From Lachnospiraceae bacterium A2 (GTDB lineage: Bacteria > Bacillota > Clostridia > Lachnospirales > Lachnospiraceae), in contig KE159636.1 in the NCBI GenBank assembly GCA_000403315.2, positions 1,463,740 through 1,527,739 of the forward strand: 64,000 nucleotides of DNA, written 5' to 3'. This document shows positions 9,797-18,656 of this stretch, one piece after another. Every line of letters starts with the position of its first letter. The first letter of the stretch is position 1. Under the pieces are notes generated by a model. The model had not been told where the DNA came from. It worked only from the letters and a program-made list of their open reading frames with translations, and searched no databases. Position numbers and translations under genes: made by a program.

Positions 9797-10654
9797 TTAA
9801 AAGCTTTTCATCAAATGCTTGCCGCAGGCTGCCCCATCTTCCTGCACCATTGCCCGGTAGCCGATGGCAACAGTCCACACATAGGCGCAGGTTTTTGGAA
9901 TCATTAACATCCCAACCATAGGGATGGCGTCAGCCCAGAGCACAACTGGCAGGTAGAAGCCGAAGCTGAGCACGATAGTCAGCCACATATGGCGGAAAGC
10001 ATGGTCTTGGCGCTGCTTTGCGCTTTGGTAGAACAGGGCAATGATAAGCAGCCCCAGCAGTGCAAACGGAATATTGCGGTAAATTCCCCAGGAAAGGGGA
10101 GCGTCGCTGCCCAGCCATTGGTTTTGCGGGAACAGGCACAGGGCGATACGAAGCGCAGCCAGCAGGTATACAAGGACGGCTGTATTTTTCTGCCCCTCTG
10201 CATGGTAGCGCAGCCGCCATGCATAGTAAAGGATGACATAAAAAATAGTCATAGTAATGGAAGTGATAAATTTCCCAGCCCCAAGGGCCGCCGTAAAATT
10301 TTCAAGCCCTGTGGTGCAGAGGGCTAGAGCGTGTCTGAAAATTCATTCCCACAATTTTCCGCTCCACTTTACACCGGATTATATGCTGAATTTCGTCAAT
10401 GTAGCCCACTACACCTCCCAAATCCAGCATAAAATCTGATGCAAACTGGGACGGAATCTTGCAGAAAGCAATTTTCAAACACGCTCTAAGGCGCGGGGCA
10501 TCAGATGGAAAGAATCCCCTAAGCCCAGCACGACCGCCATAATGCCGAATAAGCGGTACTGGCTGTTTTGGCTTTTTGCAATCATGCGGATCCCAATGGT
10601 AAGGACCGTGCATAAATATACAGCGTCAAATAAAGTTTCAACAATAGCTTGCAT
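9797..10654 (-). pseudogene. Multi-pass membrane protein split by a MITE
   Basis: Two pieces on the minus strand make one protein. The first piece starts at 10654 (MQAIVETLFDAVYL) and runs to DSFHLMPRAL; the second resumes with ALCTTGLENFTAALGAG. A 160-bp inverted-repeat element separates them. Removing the element and one TA restores an unbroken frame of about 230 residues with roughly seven hydrophobic segments (for example VYLCTVLTIGIRMI, YVILYYAWRL, FALLGLLIIALFY). The family is recognisable only as a conserved hypothetical membrane protein of Lachnospiraceae-type genomes. The interruption should abolish function unless the element excises. Confidence 0.8.
10327..10486. mobile_element. 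160-bp MITE with 17-bp terminal inverted repeats and TA duplication
   Basis: The termini are GAGCGTGTCTGAAAATT (10327-10343) and the inverse of GAGCGTGTTTGAAAATT (10470-10486), with one mismatch. TA flanks both sides (10325-10326 and 10487-10488), within CTAG and CTAA. It has no coding capacity. The terminal sequence and the YTAR-like target resemble elements of the IS5/IS427 group, which probably supplies the transposase in trans. That affiliation is inference. Confidence 0.85.
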
Positions 10655-10774
10655 ACCTCTAAAAAGGCTTCCTTGGATGCTACAGCATTGTTCACGGTAC
10701 TCACCTCCCATCAATTTGAACAATGTTCATTATAAAGGCAGGAGAAAGAATTATCAAGGGTTTTATCTAGCGGG

Positions 10775-11908
10775 CTATTCCGGTTCCGACAGGCTTTTAT
10801 CCAGCAGGCTGACATAGGGGTACACCCGGTGGAACCCTTCCGAAGCGGCGAAGCAGAACCAAACTCCGCCTAAAACAAGGAACCACAACAGGACAAGACG
10901 GCAGCAAGGCGCCCAGCCCCCTTCTTTTTTCCATGGAAGGGTTATGTTCCCGCCGTGTTCCCGGCAGCCCCAAAGGATTTCCGGTATAGCCAGCAGGGAA
11001 AACACAAAGGGATATATGGCAAACCGTTCCAAAATAAAATGCTTTGTGATGAACACATTAATCAGGAACTGGAACAAGGCGCTGTTGGTAAAGATGGTGC
11101 GCAGCCGCTTATCCCGGATATATTCCCGGAACAGGTAAATGGAACCGCCGTACAGGGCGGGCAGGACGACATAGAGGAACCCATTCCCGCTCCAGAAATA
11201 GCCCCCGGAATACTTGGCATACCGTGCAGGGAGCATGGGGGAGATAACGGCAAACATGGGGTCGAAAAACAGGTAGCCAAAAAGGGTGGCTGCCAGGAGG
11301 AGCCCAAGCATTTTCCGGCTGTACTCCCAAGTGAGCAGGAAATACAGGGGATAGGCAAACAGCAGCGAATTGTGGAACATCCCCCCTAAGAATACGAGCA
11401 GCGTGTAGGGCAGGATTTTCCGTTCTTTCAGGTAAGGGTATGCCAGTATGAAAAAGGCAACGGCAAGGGATTGGCGGATTAAGTTCATCTGGTAGGCAAG
11501 GAACTGGAGCGTTATGTAAAGGTAAACGCTGGCCCATGGCAGTTTGGAGAAACGGTAAATAAACTGCATGGACACCGCCATCAGGAACATGTTTACGAAT
11601 ATAAGGAATACAGGGAACGGGCAGCCTGCCATGGAAAAAATTTTGCAGGCAAGGTAAAAGGCAGGTTCGTTCCAGATATTATGGAAGATATTCCCAAAAT
11701 GCCATTGGGATACCATGCCATAAATATTTTGGTAGGAAAAATAGTCAAAGCCGATGCCGTACCGGAAAGACGCCAGGAAGGCAAAGGCTAAAAAAGAAAC
11801 GGCCAGATAGCAGAAGGCAGCCCTGCGCCCTTGCTTTTTTCCGGTAAAAAAATAGCCTGTCCCTGTGAGGAAGGAAATTGTCAGATAATAAATTGCCATA
11901 AAAATCAC
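10775..11908 (-). CDS. EpsG-family polysaccharide polymerase-like membrane protein
   Basis: This 377-residue protein has about ten hydrophobic segments. The N-terminal half carries FRYGIGFDYFSYQNIYG, the R-x-G-x-G-x-DY-x-x-Y signature of EpsG/Wzy-like proteins that polymerise exopolysaccharide repeat units at the membrane. NLIRQSLAVAFFI and GMFHNSLLFAYPLYF in the middle match the family's conserved HNS region. It stands next to exported-protein and glycosyltransferase genes on the same strand, consistent with a role in envelope carbohydrate. The exact sugar product is unknown. Confidence 0.85.
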   Translation of the reverse strand: MIFMAIYYLTISFLTGTGYFFTGKKQGRRAAFCYLAVSFLAFAFLASFRYGIGFDYFSYQNIYGMVSQWHFGNIFHNIWNEPAFYLACKIFSMAGCPFPVFLIFVNMFLMAVSMQFIYRFSKLPWASVYLYITLQFLAYQMNLIRQSLAVAFFILAYPYLKERKILPYTLLVFLGGMFHNSLLFAYPLYFLLTWEYSRKMLGLLLAATLFGYLFFDPMFAVISPMLPARYAKYSGGYFWSGNGFLYVVLPALYGGSIYLFREYIRDKRLRTIFTNSALFQFLINVFITKHFILERFAIYPFVFSLLAIPEILWGCREHGGNITLPWKKEGGWAPCCRLVLLWFLVLGGVWFCFAASEGFHRVYPYVSLLDKSLSEPE

Positions 11909-12219
11909 GGATTCCTTTCATTTGGATTGTAGTGTGGGGATAGTGGCGAAATAATCCCCTCTTTTTCATACAGCCACTTCCGTTTTCAGGCGAAAGTGGC
12001 TGTGTGTCCTATATACCATACCCTTTGGGCAATTCCATGGCATGTTTTGGAGAGCCTGCCCTGTGAAGCGGGGCAGCGGGATTGCATTTGGGTATAAATA
12101 CTGTGGCAGATATGTAGTTTTTTCATGTGTTAGTTAGTTGTCCATTGTAAAATGGCGGTTTTTCCTTGTGCCAGATGCATGTCATGCTATCTGTAGTCCT
12201 GCTTTTTTGCAGAATCTTT
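11909..12219. other. Intergenic stretch without recognised gene
   Basis: This covers 311 bases between the EpsG-like gene and an exported-protein gene on the same strand. It contains an imperfect hairpin around 11970-12003 (CAGCCACTT and AAGTGGCTG arms) that could be a terminator for the exported-protein unit, which enters from the right. No other feature was identified. Confidence 0.4.
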
Positions 12220-12807
12220 TTAGTTAGACGTCCTTCTTACTACGAAGGTAGGCGTTACATTAAAGGTAGCGCTTTCGGAAACATTTTCGCCCAAAGTGCC
12301 TACAACATACATTGCCCCTTCTTGGTTGGAGTTCAGGATCATCACGTTCATGGGGCTTGACTGGTATTGTTTCAGCCACCTTGCGTTGGAAAGGGTAGTA
12401 GGCATTTCATCCTTGGTTTCTTCCTGTTTTAACCCAATGGCAATCTGGTTTGAACCAACGGAGCCGTCGTTGCTCCAGCTTGTGTTCCTTAAATTGCGGA
12501 TATTGATGTCTGTGCGGATAACATCTACCTGCACCGGGACATTGGAGTTATTCTTCACGTTGATACGTGGGGAAATAACCTTGTTCTGGGCAGAAATGCT
12601 GTTGCTGATGTTAAAAGGCACAAAGGAAGGCATGGTAACGGAAAGGATGGTGGGTTCAATGGTCCCTACCATTTCCATCTGCCCGGACCCGCCTACCGGG
12701 ATATCCCGGGTAGAAGTAGCATCTGCCGCATGTGCAGTGGTGGAGAGTGCGGAAACAAATAATGTTGCGGCTAAAGCAAGCTGTAAAAACATATTTTTTT
12801 TCTTCAT
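12220..12807 (-). CDS. Exported protein of unknown function with signal peptide
   Basis: The start at 12807 (MKKKNMFLQLALAATLF) follows AGGAGG by 8 bases; an ATG six codons earlier overlaps that site and is rejected. The 195-residue product has a clear Sec signal peptide with probable cleavage at TAHA-AD. The mature part is beta-rich and Ser/Asn-rich, with VPVQVDVIRTDINIRN and a C-terminal TFNVTPTFVVRR. The repeated beta-strand pattern recalls small surface or WxL-like proteins, but no specific family is certain. It probably forms a unit with the next upstream gene, a membrane-anchored protein of similar size. Confidence 0.75.
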   Translation of the reverse strand: MKKKNMFLQLALAATLFVSALSTTAHAADATSTRDIPVGGSGQMEMVGTIEPTILSVTMPSFVPFNISNSISAQNKVISPRINVKNNSNVPVQVDVIRTDINIRNLRNTSWSNDGSVGSNQIAIGLKQEETKDEMPTTLSNARWLKQYQSSPMNVMILNSNQEGAMYVVGTLGENVSESATFNVTPTFVVRRTSN

Positions 12808-12940
12808 AAGTATTCCTCCTGTCATTATCTGCCACAGTATGGATACAGCGAAGTGGATACGGCGCTAACGCTGCCCCTGCAGCCAGGGTGCAGCCAAGCT
12901 AATCCAGCGCCAAGGCTGCTGCAGCAAAGTTACAGCAGGG

Positions 12941-13450
12941 CTAATTTTGCACCGTAAGCGTAATCTGCGCCCCGGTTTTCCCAATATATTCTGTGGTTTC
13001 TTCGTCATAGGCGGAGAAATAAGCAGTGGCGTCATAGGTGCCCTTTTTCAGTACCTTATCTAATTTCACATTTTCAATGTAGGTTCCCGGCTTTAGGTAT
13101 TTTGAAGCATAAACTTCTTCATTGGTCTTATTGATGACAAGGCTGACTTTTATCAGCTTTGCATTGTTCCCGGGATTTTCAATCAGCAGGTTCCCTTCGG
13201 ACGTCCCGTTTAGGAACACCGGGGAAGTGTTGATGGAGAATGCTATCATGCTGCGGTCCAATAAGTTCTGCAGCTCTTTCCTCCGCTCGTCCACATCTAC
13301 CCCGGGCATTATCCCGGCAGTTGCGTTGTCATCGAACTCCAAATCCTTGTTGTCCTTTTTGGTGAAAAGGAAATAGCAGATTCCTATGGTGAGCAGGAGC
13401 AGCAAGAGGATTAGGAGTATTACCAAAGTTCTTTTTTTCCCTTTACTCAT
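12941..13450 (-). CDS. Membrane-anchored extracellular protein of unknown function
   Basis: The start at 13450 (MSKGKKRTLVILLILLLLLL) is preceded by AGGAGG at 9 bases; the frame is open further upstream but without a site. The product is 169 residues. A single N-terminal membrane segment (about residues 8-27) is followed by an exported beta-sandwich-like domain with NTSPVFLNGTSEGNLLIENPG and GTYIENVKLDKVLKKGTYDA. The layout of stalk plus Ig-like domain suggests a surface protein working with the neighbouring exported protein 133 bases downstream. Function is not known. Confidence 0.72.
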   Translation of the reverse strand: MSKGKKRTLVILLILLLLLLTIGICYFLFTKKDNKDLEFDDNATAGIMPGVDVDERRKELQNLLDRSMIAFSINTSPVFLNGTSEGNLLIENPGNNAKLIKVSLVINKTNEEVYASKYLKPGTYIENVKLDKVLKKGTYDATAYFSAYDEETTEYIGKTGAQITLTVQN

Positions 13451-13731
13451 AATGTTTGATTCCTCCTTTGTGAAAAAATTGTTGTGAAGTAATTGGGTTA
13501 ATTTGTAATTTTTTCTCATTATAGCGCATAAATTGTAAGAAATCAAGGAGAATTAATCGACAAATTTCTATAAATTTCGACAATTAGTACTAAAAAATCA
13601 GATAATTTAAGGAATTGGATTACAAATGGAAGGGAAGGTAAAAGCATAAATTCAGAAATTGTTTGCACGAGAAATTATCCTGCGGCATGAAAGCTTTTTA
13701 AGAAAAAGATGGAAGAATATGAAAAGAAGAA
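13451..13731. promoter_or_regulatory. AT-rich region upstream of the exported-protein pair
   Basis: This AT-rich non-coding stretch separates the exported-protein unit from the 13.73-kb terminator. It must hold the promoter of the minus-strand pair. No confident -35/-10 pair could be chosen among the many AT-rich candidates. Confidence 0.35.
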
Positions 13732-13785
13732 GGGGCTGCCCCACTAACGTAACTATATTAGTGAGGCAGCCCCATTTATTTTTCG
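13732..13785. terminator. Strong stem-loop terminator
   Basis: GGGGCTGCC-CCACTAA pairs with TTAGTG-A-GGCAGCCCC around a short loop (13732-13773), followed by ATTTATTTTT. It lies downstream of the CgeB-like glycosyltransferase gene (minus strand), although the T-run reads on the plus strand. The GGGGCTG ends also resemble the small palindromic repeats at 15.16 and 59.95 kb. Confidence 0.6.
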
Positions 13786-13853
13786 CCCACATGGAACGGC
13801 CATATCTTTTGCCTATCGGCATTATAACATATAAAAAATTTTTTTATGTGCTT

Positions 13854-15026
13854 TTAAAAATCTAAAAATTTCCTCAGGGCATCCGCCCGGTGCCCCCATG
13901 TATGTCCCAAAGAAGCTTTCTGCTGCCCAGAACCTGCAAGTTCCCCTGCCTCTTTGGGATGCCGTAAGAGCCAGTCCACTTTCTGGCTGATCTCCTCATA
14001 CTGTTCCAACTGGAACCCTGCGTAGTCTGCCCCGTCGCAAAGGATTTCATCCAAATAGGCAGAAGAATCCGTAACCACCGCACACCCCTGCAGCATCCCA
14101 TTGAAAATCCTGTCATGGGCGCCATCCTTAAACCAAGGCATTATATTGACAGAGATTTTTGCGTGCCCCATATATTCCAGGCAGGCGCGGGAATCCTGCT
14201 GCCCAAGGGATTTCATGTTTTCCGGGCGTTTGCAGCCAGCTTTTTCCCAATCCTTCCCAATCACTGTTACTGGGATGCCATGTTCTGCCAAAGTGCAGAT
14301 AATGTCCCGCCGGAACAGGGAGCGCACATACAAATCAATGAAAATCATGCTGTGCAGGCAGGACAGGGTTTCTTCCCGCGTAATCTGCGGAAATTCCTGT
14401 TCCAGCCGGGAAACCAGTTCCTGTTCCATGGGGCGTTCTGGGTGTTCCGTTAGTTCTTTGATAATGTCAAAATAGAAAGCCTTGCTTTCTTCATCCATAT
14501 GCCGGATATGGGGCGTCAGGTGCTCCGGCGGCACATAATTCCCGGCAAATATCACGCCAATGTCCCGCTCCGCAAATGGGACAGGTTCCCCGGGCAGCTT
14601 TGTGCCAGCCAATGGCAGGAAATGCACCTTCCCATATTGCGGGTAGTAATGTTCCGTAAAGGCCTGATGTCCCCGGTCGATGCAGGCGAGTGTCAGGTTT
14701 TTAAGGCCAGATGACAGCAGCCGGTGGTAATACATAGGGTGGTCTACCATAATGCAGCAAATCTCTATGTTGTGCTGCTCCCAGATAGAAACGGAGCCGG
14801 ATTGGAACTGGGATTCCCCGGAAAGCCCAATGAAATTAAAGGTAAGCAGGAGTGAAGAACTGTATCCGCCCAGGGCTTCAAAGGCTTCCCGGCTGCTTAA
14901 GGGCGATTTCAGGTCCCAGAACCAGGTCTGGAACCCTTGGCTTTCAAAGGATTTGGCAAGCTGGAGGGAGAAAAATTCCAGGGTTTCTACTGCGCCTTTT
15001 ATGAAAATAATGCGGGATATATGCAA
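13854..15026 (-). CDS. CgeB-like glycosyltransferase (DUF3880 / GT1-type)
   Basis: This is a 390-residue cytoplasmic protein. It starts at a TTG (15026) placed 8 bases after AGGAGG. The N-terminal half is the DUF3880-type domain (CIMVDHPMYYHRLLSS, HFLPLAGTKLP). The C-terminal half is a glycosyltransferase-1-like domain with VTVIGKDWEKAG, HAKISVNIMPWFKDGAHDRIFNGMLQGCAVVTDSS and a final Rossmann strand. CgeB proteins modify the outer layers of Bacillus spores; in Clostridia the family is broader and also acts on flagellin or surface glycans. With an EpsG-like gene nearby, envelope glycosylation is likely. The acceptor is unknown. Confidence 0.85.
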   Translation of the reverse strand: MHISRIIFIKGAVETLEFFSLQLAKSFESQGFQTWFWDLKSPLSSREAFEALGGYSSSLLLTFNFIGLSGESQFQSGSVSIWEQHNIEICCIMVDHPMYYHRLLSSGLKNLTLACIDRGHQAFTEHYYPQYGKVHFLPLAGTKLPGEPVPFAERDIGVIFAGNYVPPEHLTPHIRHMDEESKAFYFDIIKELTEHPERPMEQELVSRLEQEFPQITREETLSCLHSMIFIDLYVRSLFRRDIICTLAEHGIPVTVIGKDWEKAGCKRPENMKSLGQQDSRACLEYMGHAKISVNIMPWFKDGAHDRIFNGMLQGCAVVTDSSAYLDEILCDGADYAGFQLEQYEEISQKVDWLLRHPKEAGELAGSGQQKASLGHTWGHRADALRKFLDF

Positions 15027-15158
15027 TGTTTTTACCTCCTTGATTTGTTTGTTGGCGTTTGCAGGGCAGGTTACTTCCCATTATACACTACCCCCACTGC
15101 TTTGAAAATCCATTTGTCATGAAATCCAGAATGTGTTATAGTATGTTCCAGAATATAC

Positions 15159-15257
15159 GGGGCTGTTGCAAAATAGCTGTTATATACAAAATATAGCATT
15201 CAAAACGGAAAAGTCCCATCTATATGTTGTATATAAGCTGCATTTTGCAGCAGCTCC
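15159..15257. repeat. 99-bp palindromic repeat (MITE-like)
   Basis: The arms GGGGCTGTTGCAAAATAGCT... (15159-15196) and the inverse of GGAGCTGCTGCAAAATGCAG... (to 15257) pair over nearly their whole length. The ends and the internal ATATACAA-ATATAG block resemble the 104-bp palindrome at 59949-60052, so both may belong to one dispersed family. It lies between the glycosyltransferase and acetyltransferase genes, which are divergent. Confidence 0.65.
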
Positions 15258-15290
15258 GCCATATCATACAGGAAAAAGAGGTGTTTCACA

Positions 15291-16205
15291 ATGACATTCC
15301 AAGGGCTCATCCTCTCCTTAAAGGAACTGAATATTGCGGGTCCCAAAGACCCGGAACGTTTTATTATGGAAGACGGGCTTACAGAGCTTTTAGACGGCAT
15401 TTACCGTTACGGTGTCCAAATTATCAATCTGGACATGTTCCATGCTGATACCCCAGAAAAAGTAGGATCCGTTTTATCCCTGCACCAGCTATCCCCGGAA
15501 AACTGCCTGTTCCTTGCAGCAGCCAGCCATGTCCTGTCCCTGGCAGAAGCATTGGGGATTGCAGCCGTAGGGTATGTGAACCCGTCGCTGCCGCCCCAGG
15601 AGCTTTCCGGGGCAGTCATAACAATCGAGGGCTTTGACGAGGTGGATTTTTATTTTCTGGAACGGATGTACCAGCGGTTCCATGGGATTCCGTGGACTGT
15701 AATCGAAACGGAGCGCTGCATCCTGCGGGAACAGGAAATTGGGGATTTGGAGGCCATGTACCGGATTTACCAAGGGGAAACGGTTGCAAAATATATCGAG
15801 CCCCTGAATGAAGACTGGAAAAAAGAGGAAGAATATACCAGGGCCTATATCAAAAATATGTATGTGTTTTATGGGTACGGCATGTGGGCTGCGGTGGAAA
15901 AGGCCACTGGGAAAATCATTGGGAAAGCAGGCCTTAACAACCGGGAACTCCATGGGAAGCCTTCCCTGGAACTGGGTTACCTGATCGGCGAAGAATATCA
16001 GGGGCGGGGCTTTGCCACGGAGCTTTGCGAGGGGATACTACAGTTTGCCAGGGAAGGGACGGAATTTGAAGAAATCCACTGCCTGATTGAAAAAGGGAAT
16101 GGCATTTCCGTCCATTTGGCAGAAAAGTTAGGTTTTCTCTGGCAGGAGGAGCTAAAAATCCAAGGAAGGGACATGCAAAGGTACACGAAGCCATTGCAAT
16201 TTTAG
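15291..16205 (+). CDS. HAD-like domain fused to GNAT acetyltransferase
   Basis: This 304-residue two-domain protein has an N-terminal half (about 1-140) resembling the C-terminal core of HAD-type hydrolases: SPENCLFLAAASHVLSLAEALGIAAVGYVNPS, as in CLFLADTDEGVRAAKAAGM-type segments. The nucleophile DxD motif is not seen, so this half may be non-catalytic. The C-terminal half (about 145-304) is a RimJ/RimL-type acetyltransferase, with TERCILREQEIGDLEAMYRIY, GYLIGEEYQGRGFATE (acetyl-CoA loop) and GNGISVHLAEKLGF. It lies directly upstream of relA on the same strand with a 52-base gap. Substrate unknown. Confidence 0.83.
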   Translation: MTFQGLILSLKELNIAGPKDPERFIMEDGLTELLDGIYRYGVQIINLDMFHADTPEKVGSVLSLHQLSPENCLFLAAASHVLSLAEALGIAAVGYVNPSLPPQELSGAVITIEGFDEVDFYFLERMYQRFHGIPWTVIETERCILREQEIGDLEAMYRIYQGETVAKYIEPLNEDWKKEEEYTRAYIKNMYVFYGYGMWAAVEKATGKIIGKAGLNNRELHGKPSLELGYLIGEEYQGRGFATELCEGILQFAREGTEFEEIHCLIEKGNGISVHLAEKLGFLWQEELKIQGRDMQRYTKPLQF

Positions 16206-16257
16206 GAAAAATTAATTATAATAGAACCTATCACTCCAAAAATGAGAGTTATATGGC

Positions 16258-18636
16258 GTGAATTACAGGATGGCAGCGTGCATACAGGATGGTGAAACGC
16301 ATATGGAAGATATGAAAAAGATTCGGTTAAGTGAACAGGAAATGGAAGTCAAGGAAACAGAGGGGCTTATCCGGCCTACCAAGGAATTTGTAAGCCCGGA
16401 GAGCCTGTATGACGAATTGATTGCCAGTGTGAGGAGGTACCATCCTTCCACGGATATTTCCCTGATTGAAAAAGCATATAAAATCGCAGACGAGGCGCAT
16501 AAAGGGCAGGCGCGCAAATCCGGGGAGGCTTACATTATCCATCCCCTTTGCGTAGCCATTATCCTTGCAGAGCTGGAGCTGGACAAAGAAACGATTGTGG
16601 CGGGGATCCTCCATGACGTGGTGGAAGATACCGTGATGACGGAGGAGGAAATCGCCCAGGAGTTCAGTGAGGAAGTAGCTTTATTGGTGGACGGCGTGAC
16701 AAAGCTGGGGCAGCTTGCCTATGATGCGGATAAAGTAGAAGTGCAGGCTGAGAACCTGCGGAAAATGTTTCTGGCTATGGCAAAGGACATCCGGGTCATC
16801 CTCATTAAGCTGGCAGACCGGCTCCACAACATGCGCACCTTAAAATATATGAAACCGGAAAAGCAGAAGGAGAAGGCAAGGGAAACCATGGATATTTACG
16901 CCCCCATTGCCCAGCGCCTTGGCATTTCCAAAATAAAAATCGAACTGGACGATTTATCCTTAAAATATTTGGAACCGGATGCCTACTATGATTTGGTGGA
17001 AAAGGTAGCGGTACGCAAAAGCGTCCGGGAGGAATATATCAGCCAATTGGTGGACGAGGTTCGGGAGCATATTGAAAAGGCAGGGATTTCCGCTTCTATC
17101 GACGGGCGCGCCAAACATTTTTTCAGCATTTATAAGAAGATGGTGAACCAGGACAAGACGCTGGACCAGATTTACGACCTGTTTGCCATCCGCATTATTG
17201 TACATTCCCTGAAAGACTGCTATGCGGCGCTGGGTGTCATCCATGAGATGTATAAGCCCATCCCCGGGCGGTTCAAGGACTATATCGCCATGCCAAAGCC
17301 AAACATGTACCAGTCCCTGCATACGACCTTGATTGGGCCTACCGGGCAGCCTTTTGAAATCCAGATACGGACCTTTGACATGCACCGGACTGCGGAATAT
17401 GGGATTGCGGCTCATTGGAAATACAAGGAGGTTTCCAATGGCAGCAAGGTAGCGGCCAAGAGCCAGGAGGAGGAAAAGTTAAGCTGGCTTCGGCAGATTT
17501 TGGAATGGCAGAAGGACATGTCGGATAACCGGGAATTTATGAGCTTGTTAAAAAGCGATTTAGACCTGTTTTCCGATACGGTATTCTGCTTTACCCCTTC
17601 CGGCGATGTGAAAAATTTGCCAAATGGATCTACCCCCATTGATTTTGCCTACAGCATCCATTCCGCTGTTGGGAACCGGATGATAGGCGCCAAGGTAAAT
17701 GGGAAGCTGGTGAACATTGATTACGTTATCCAGAATGGGGACCGGGTGGAGGTGCTGACATCCCAGAATTCCCGCGGGCCCAGCCGGGACTGGCTGAATA
17801 TCGTAAAGAGCACGCAGGCCAAAAGCAAAATTAACCAGTGGTTCCGCAGTGAATTTAAGGAAGAAAATATTTCACGGGGCAAAGAACTGATTGCCCAGTA
17901 CTGCAAAGCAAAAAGCATTACATGGCCGGATTTGAACCAGGCTTCCTACCAAGCGCGGATTATGCGCAAATATGGGTTCCGGGACTGGGAATCCGTGCTG
18001 GCAGCCGTAGGCCACGGCGGCTTAAAGGAAGGCCAGATTGTCAATAAAATGCAGGAGTATTACCGGAAGGACCACAAAGCTGCCTTAACGGATGCGGAAA
18101 TTTTAGAAAGGCTTTCCGACGACGGGGCTGGCCCCGCCGCTTCCCTGGGGAATAAAGAGAAAGGTTCCCAGGGGCGTTCCAAGAGCGGGGTGGTGATAAG
18201 GGGCATGGCGGGCATGGCGGTGCGTTTTTCCCGCTGCTGCGCCCCAGTGCCAGGGGATGAGATTGTAGGGTTTGTCACCCGGGGGCGCGGGGTTTCCGTC
18301 CACCGGACAGACTGCATCAATATTATTAACCTTTCCGACGAGGAACGGGAACGGCTGCTGGACGCGGAATGGCAGGCGCAGGAAGGGGAAGTCGGCCAGT
18401 TTATGGTGGAAATCAAGATTTTCGGGAATAACCGCACCGGCCTTCTGGTGGACATTACGAAAATCCTGACGGAACGGCAGATAGACATTACCGCCATCCA
18501 CTCCAATACCAGCAAGCAGGGCATAGCGACCATTACCCTTGCTTTTGAAACGAAGGGGAAAGAGGAGCTGACCAGCCTGATTAGCAAAATCCGGCAGGTG
18601 GAGAGCGTGATAGATATAGAAAGGACCAGAGGGTAA
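16258..18636 (+). CDS. relA: Bifunctional (p)ppGpp synthetase/hydrolase (RelA/SpoT, Rel)
   Basis: This 792-residue stringent-response enzyme makes (p)ppGpp from GTP/GDP and ATP on starved ribosomes and also degrades it. The HD hydrolase domain is intact: HKGQARKSGEAYIIHP, then ILHDVVEDT at residues ~117-125, and RLHNMRTL. The synthetase domain has RFKDYIAMPKPNMYQSLHTT. TGS follows (FTPSGDVKNLPNGSTPIDFAYS), then the zinc-finger-like region (FSRCCAPVPGDEIVGFVTRGRGVSVHR) and a C-terminal ACT domain. The first codon is uncertain: a GTG at 16258 or an ATG at 16303 are both possible and neither has a strong site. In related genomes relA is followed by a metallo-hydrolase gene and hemZ; here 4.1 kb of other DNA intervenes. 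Confidence 0.96.
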   Translation: MNYRMAACIQDGETHMEDMKKIRLSEQEMEVKETEGLIRPTKEFVSPESLYDELIASVRRYHPSTDISLIEKAYKIADEAHKGQARKSGEAYIIHPLCVAIILAELELDKETIVAGILHDVVEDTVMTEEEIAQEFSEEVALLVDGVTKLGQLAYDADKVEVQAENLRKMFLAMAKDIRVILIKLADRLHNMRTLKYMKPEKQKEKARETMDIYAPIAQRLGISKIKIELDDLSLKYLEPDAYYDLVEKVAVRKSVREEYISQLVDEVREHIEKAGISASIDGRAKHFFSIYKKMVNQDKTLDQIYDLFAIRIIVHSLKDCYAALGVIHEMYKPIPGRFKDYIAMPKPNMYQSLHTTLIGPTGQPFEIQIRTFDMHRTAEYGIAAHWKYKEVSNGSKVAAKSQEEEKLSWLRQILEWQKDMSDNREFMSLLKSDLDLFSDTVFCFTPSGDVKNLPNGSTPIDFAYSIHSAVGNRMIGAKVNGKLVNIDYVIQNGDRVEVLTSQNSRGPSRDWLNIVKSTQAKSKINQWFRSEFKEENISRGKELIAQYCKAKSITWPDLNQASYQARIMRKYGFRDWESVLAAVGHGGLKEGQIVNKMQEYYRKDHKAALTDAEILERLSDDGAGPAASLGNKEKGSQGRSKSGVVIRGMAGMAVRFSRCCAPVPGDEIVGFVTRGRGVSVHRTDCINIINLSDEERERLLDAEWQAQEGEVGQFMVEIKIFGNNRTGLLVDITKILTERQIDITAIHSNTSKQGIATITLAFETKGKEELTSLISKIRQVESVIDIERTRG

Positions 18637-18655
18637 CGCCCCTCTGGCCTTTTTG
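18625..18655. terminator. Terminator between convergent relA and chemoreceptor genes
   Basis: CCAGAGGG (18626-18633) pairs with CCCTCTGG (18640-18647) with a 6-base loop, followed by CCTTTTTGG. It directly follows the relA stop codon. Confidence 0.75.
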
Positions 18656-18656
18656 G

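Noticed and set aside
12296-12868. 190-codon plus-strand frame opposite the exported-protein gene
   Set aside because: No start signal; the minus strand has signal peptide and ribosome site, so this is a shadow.
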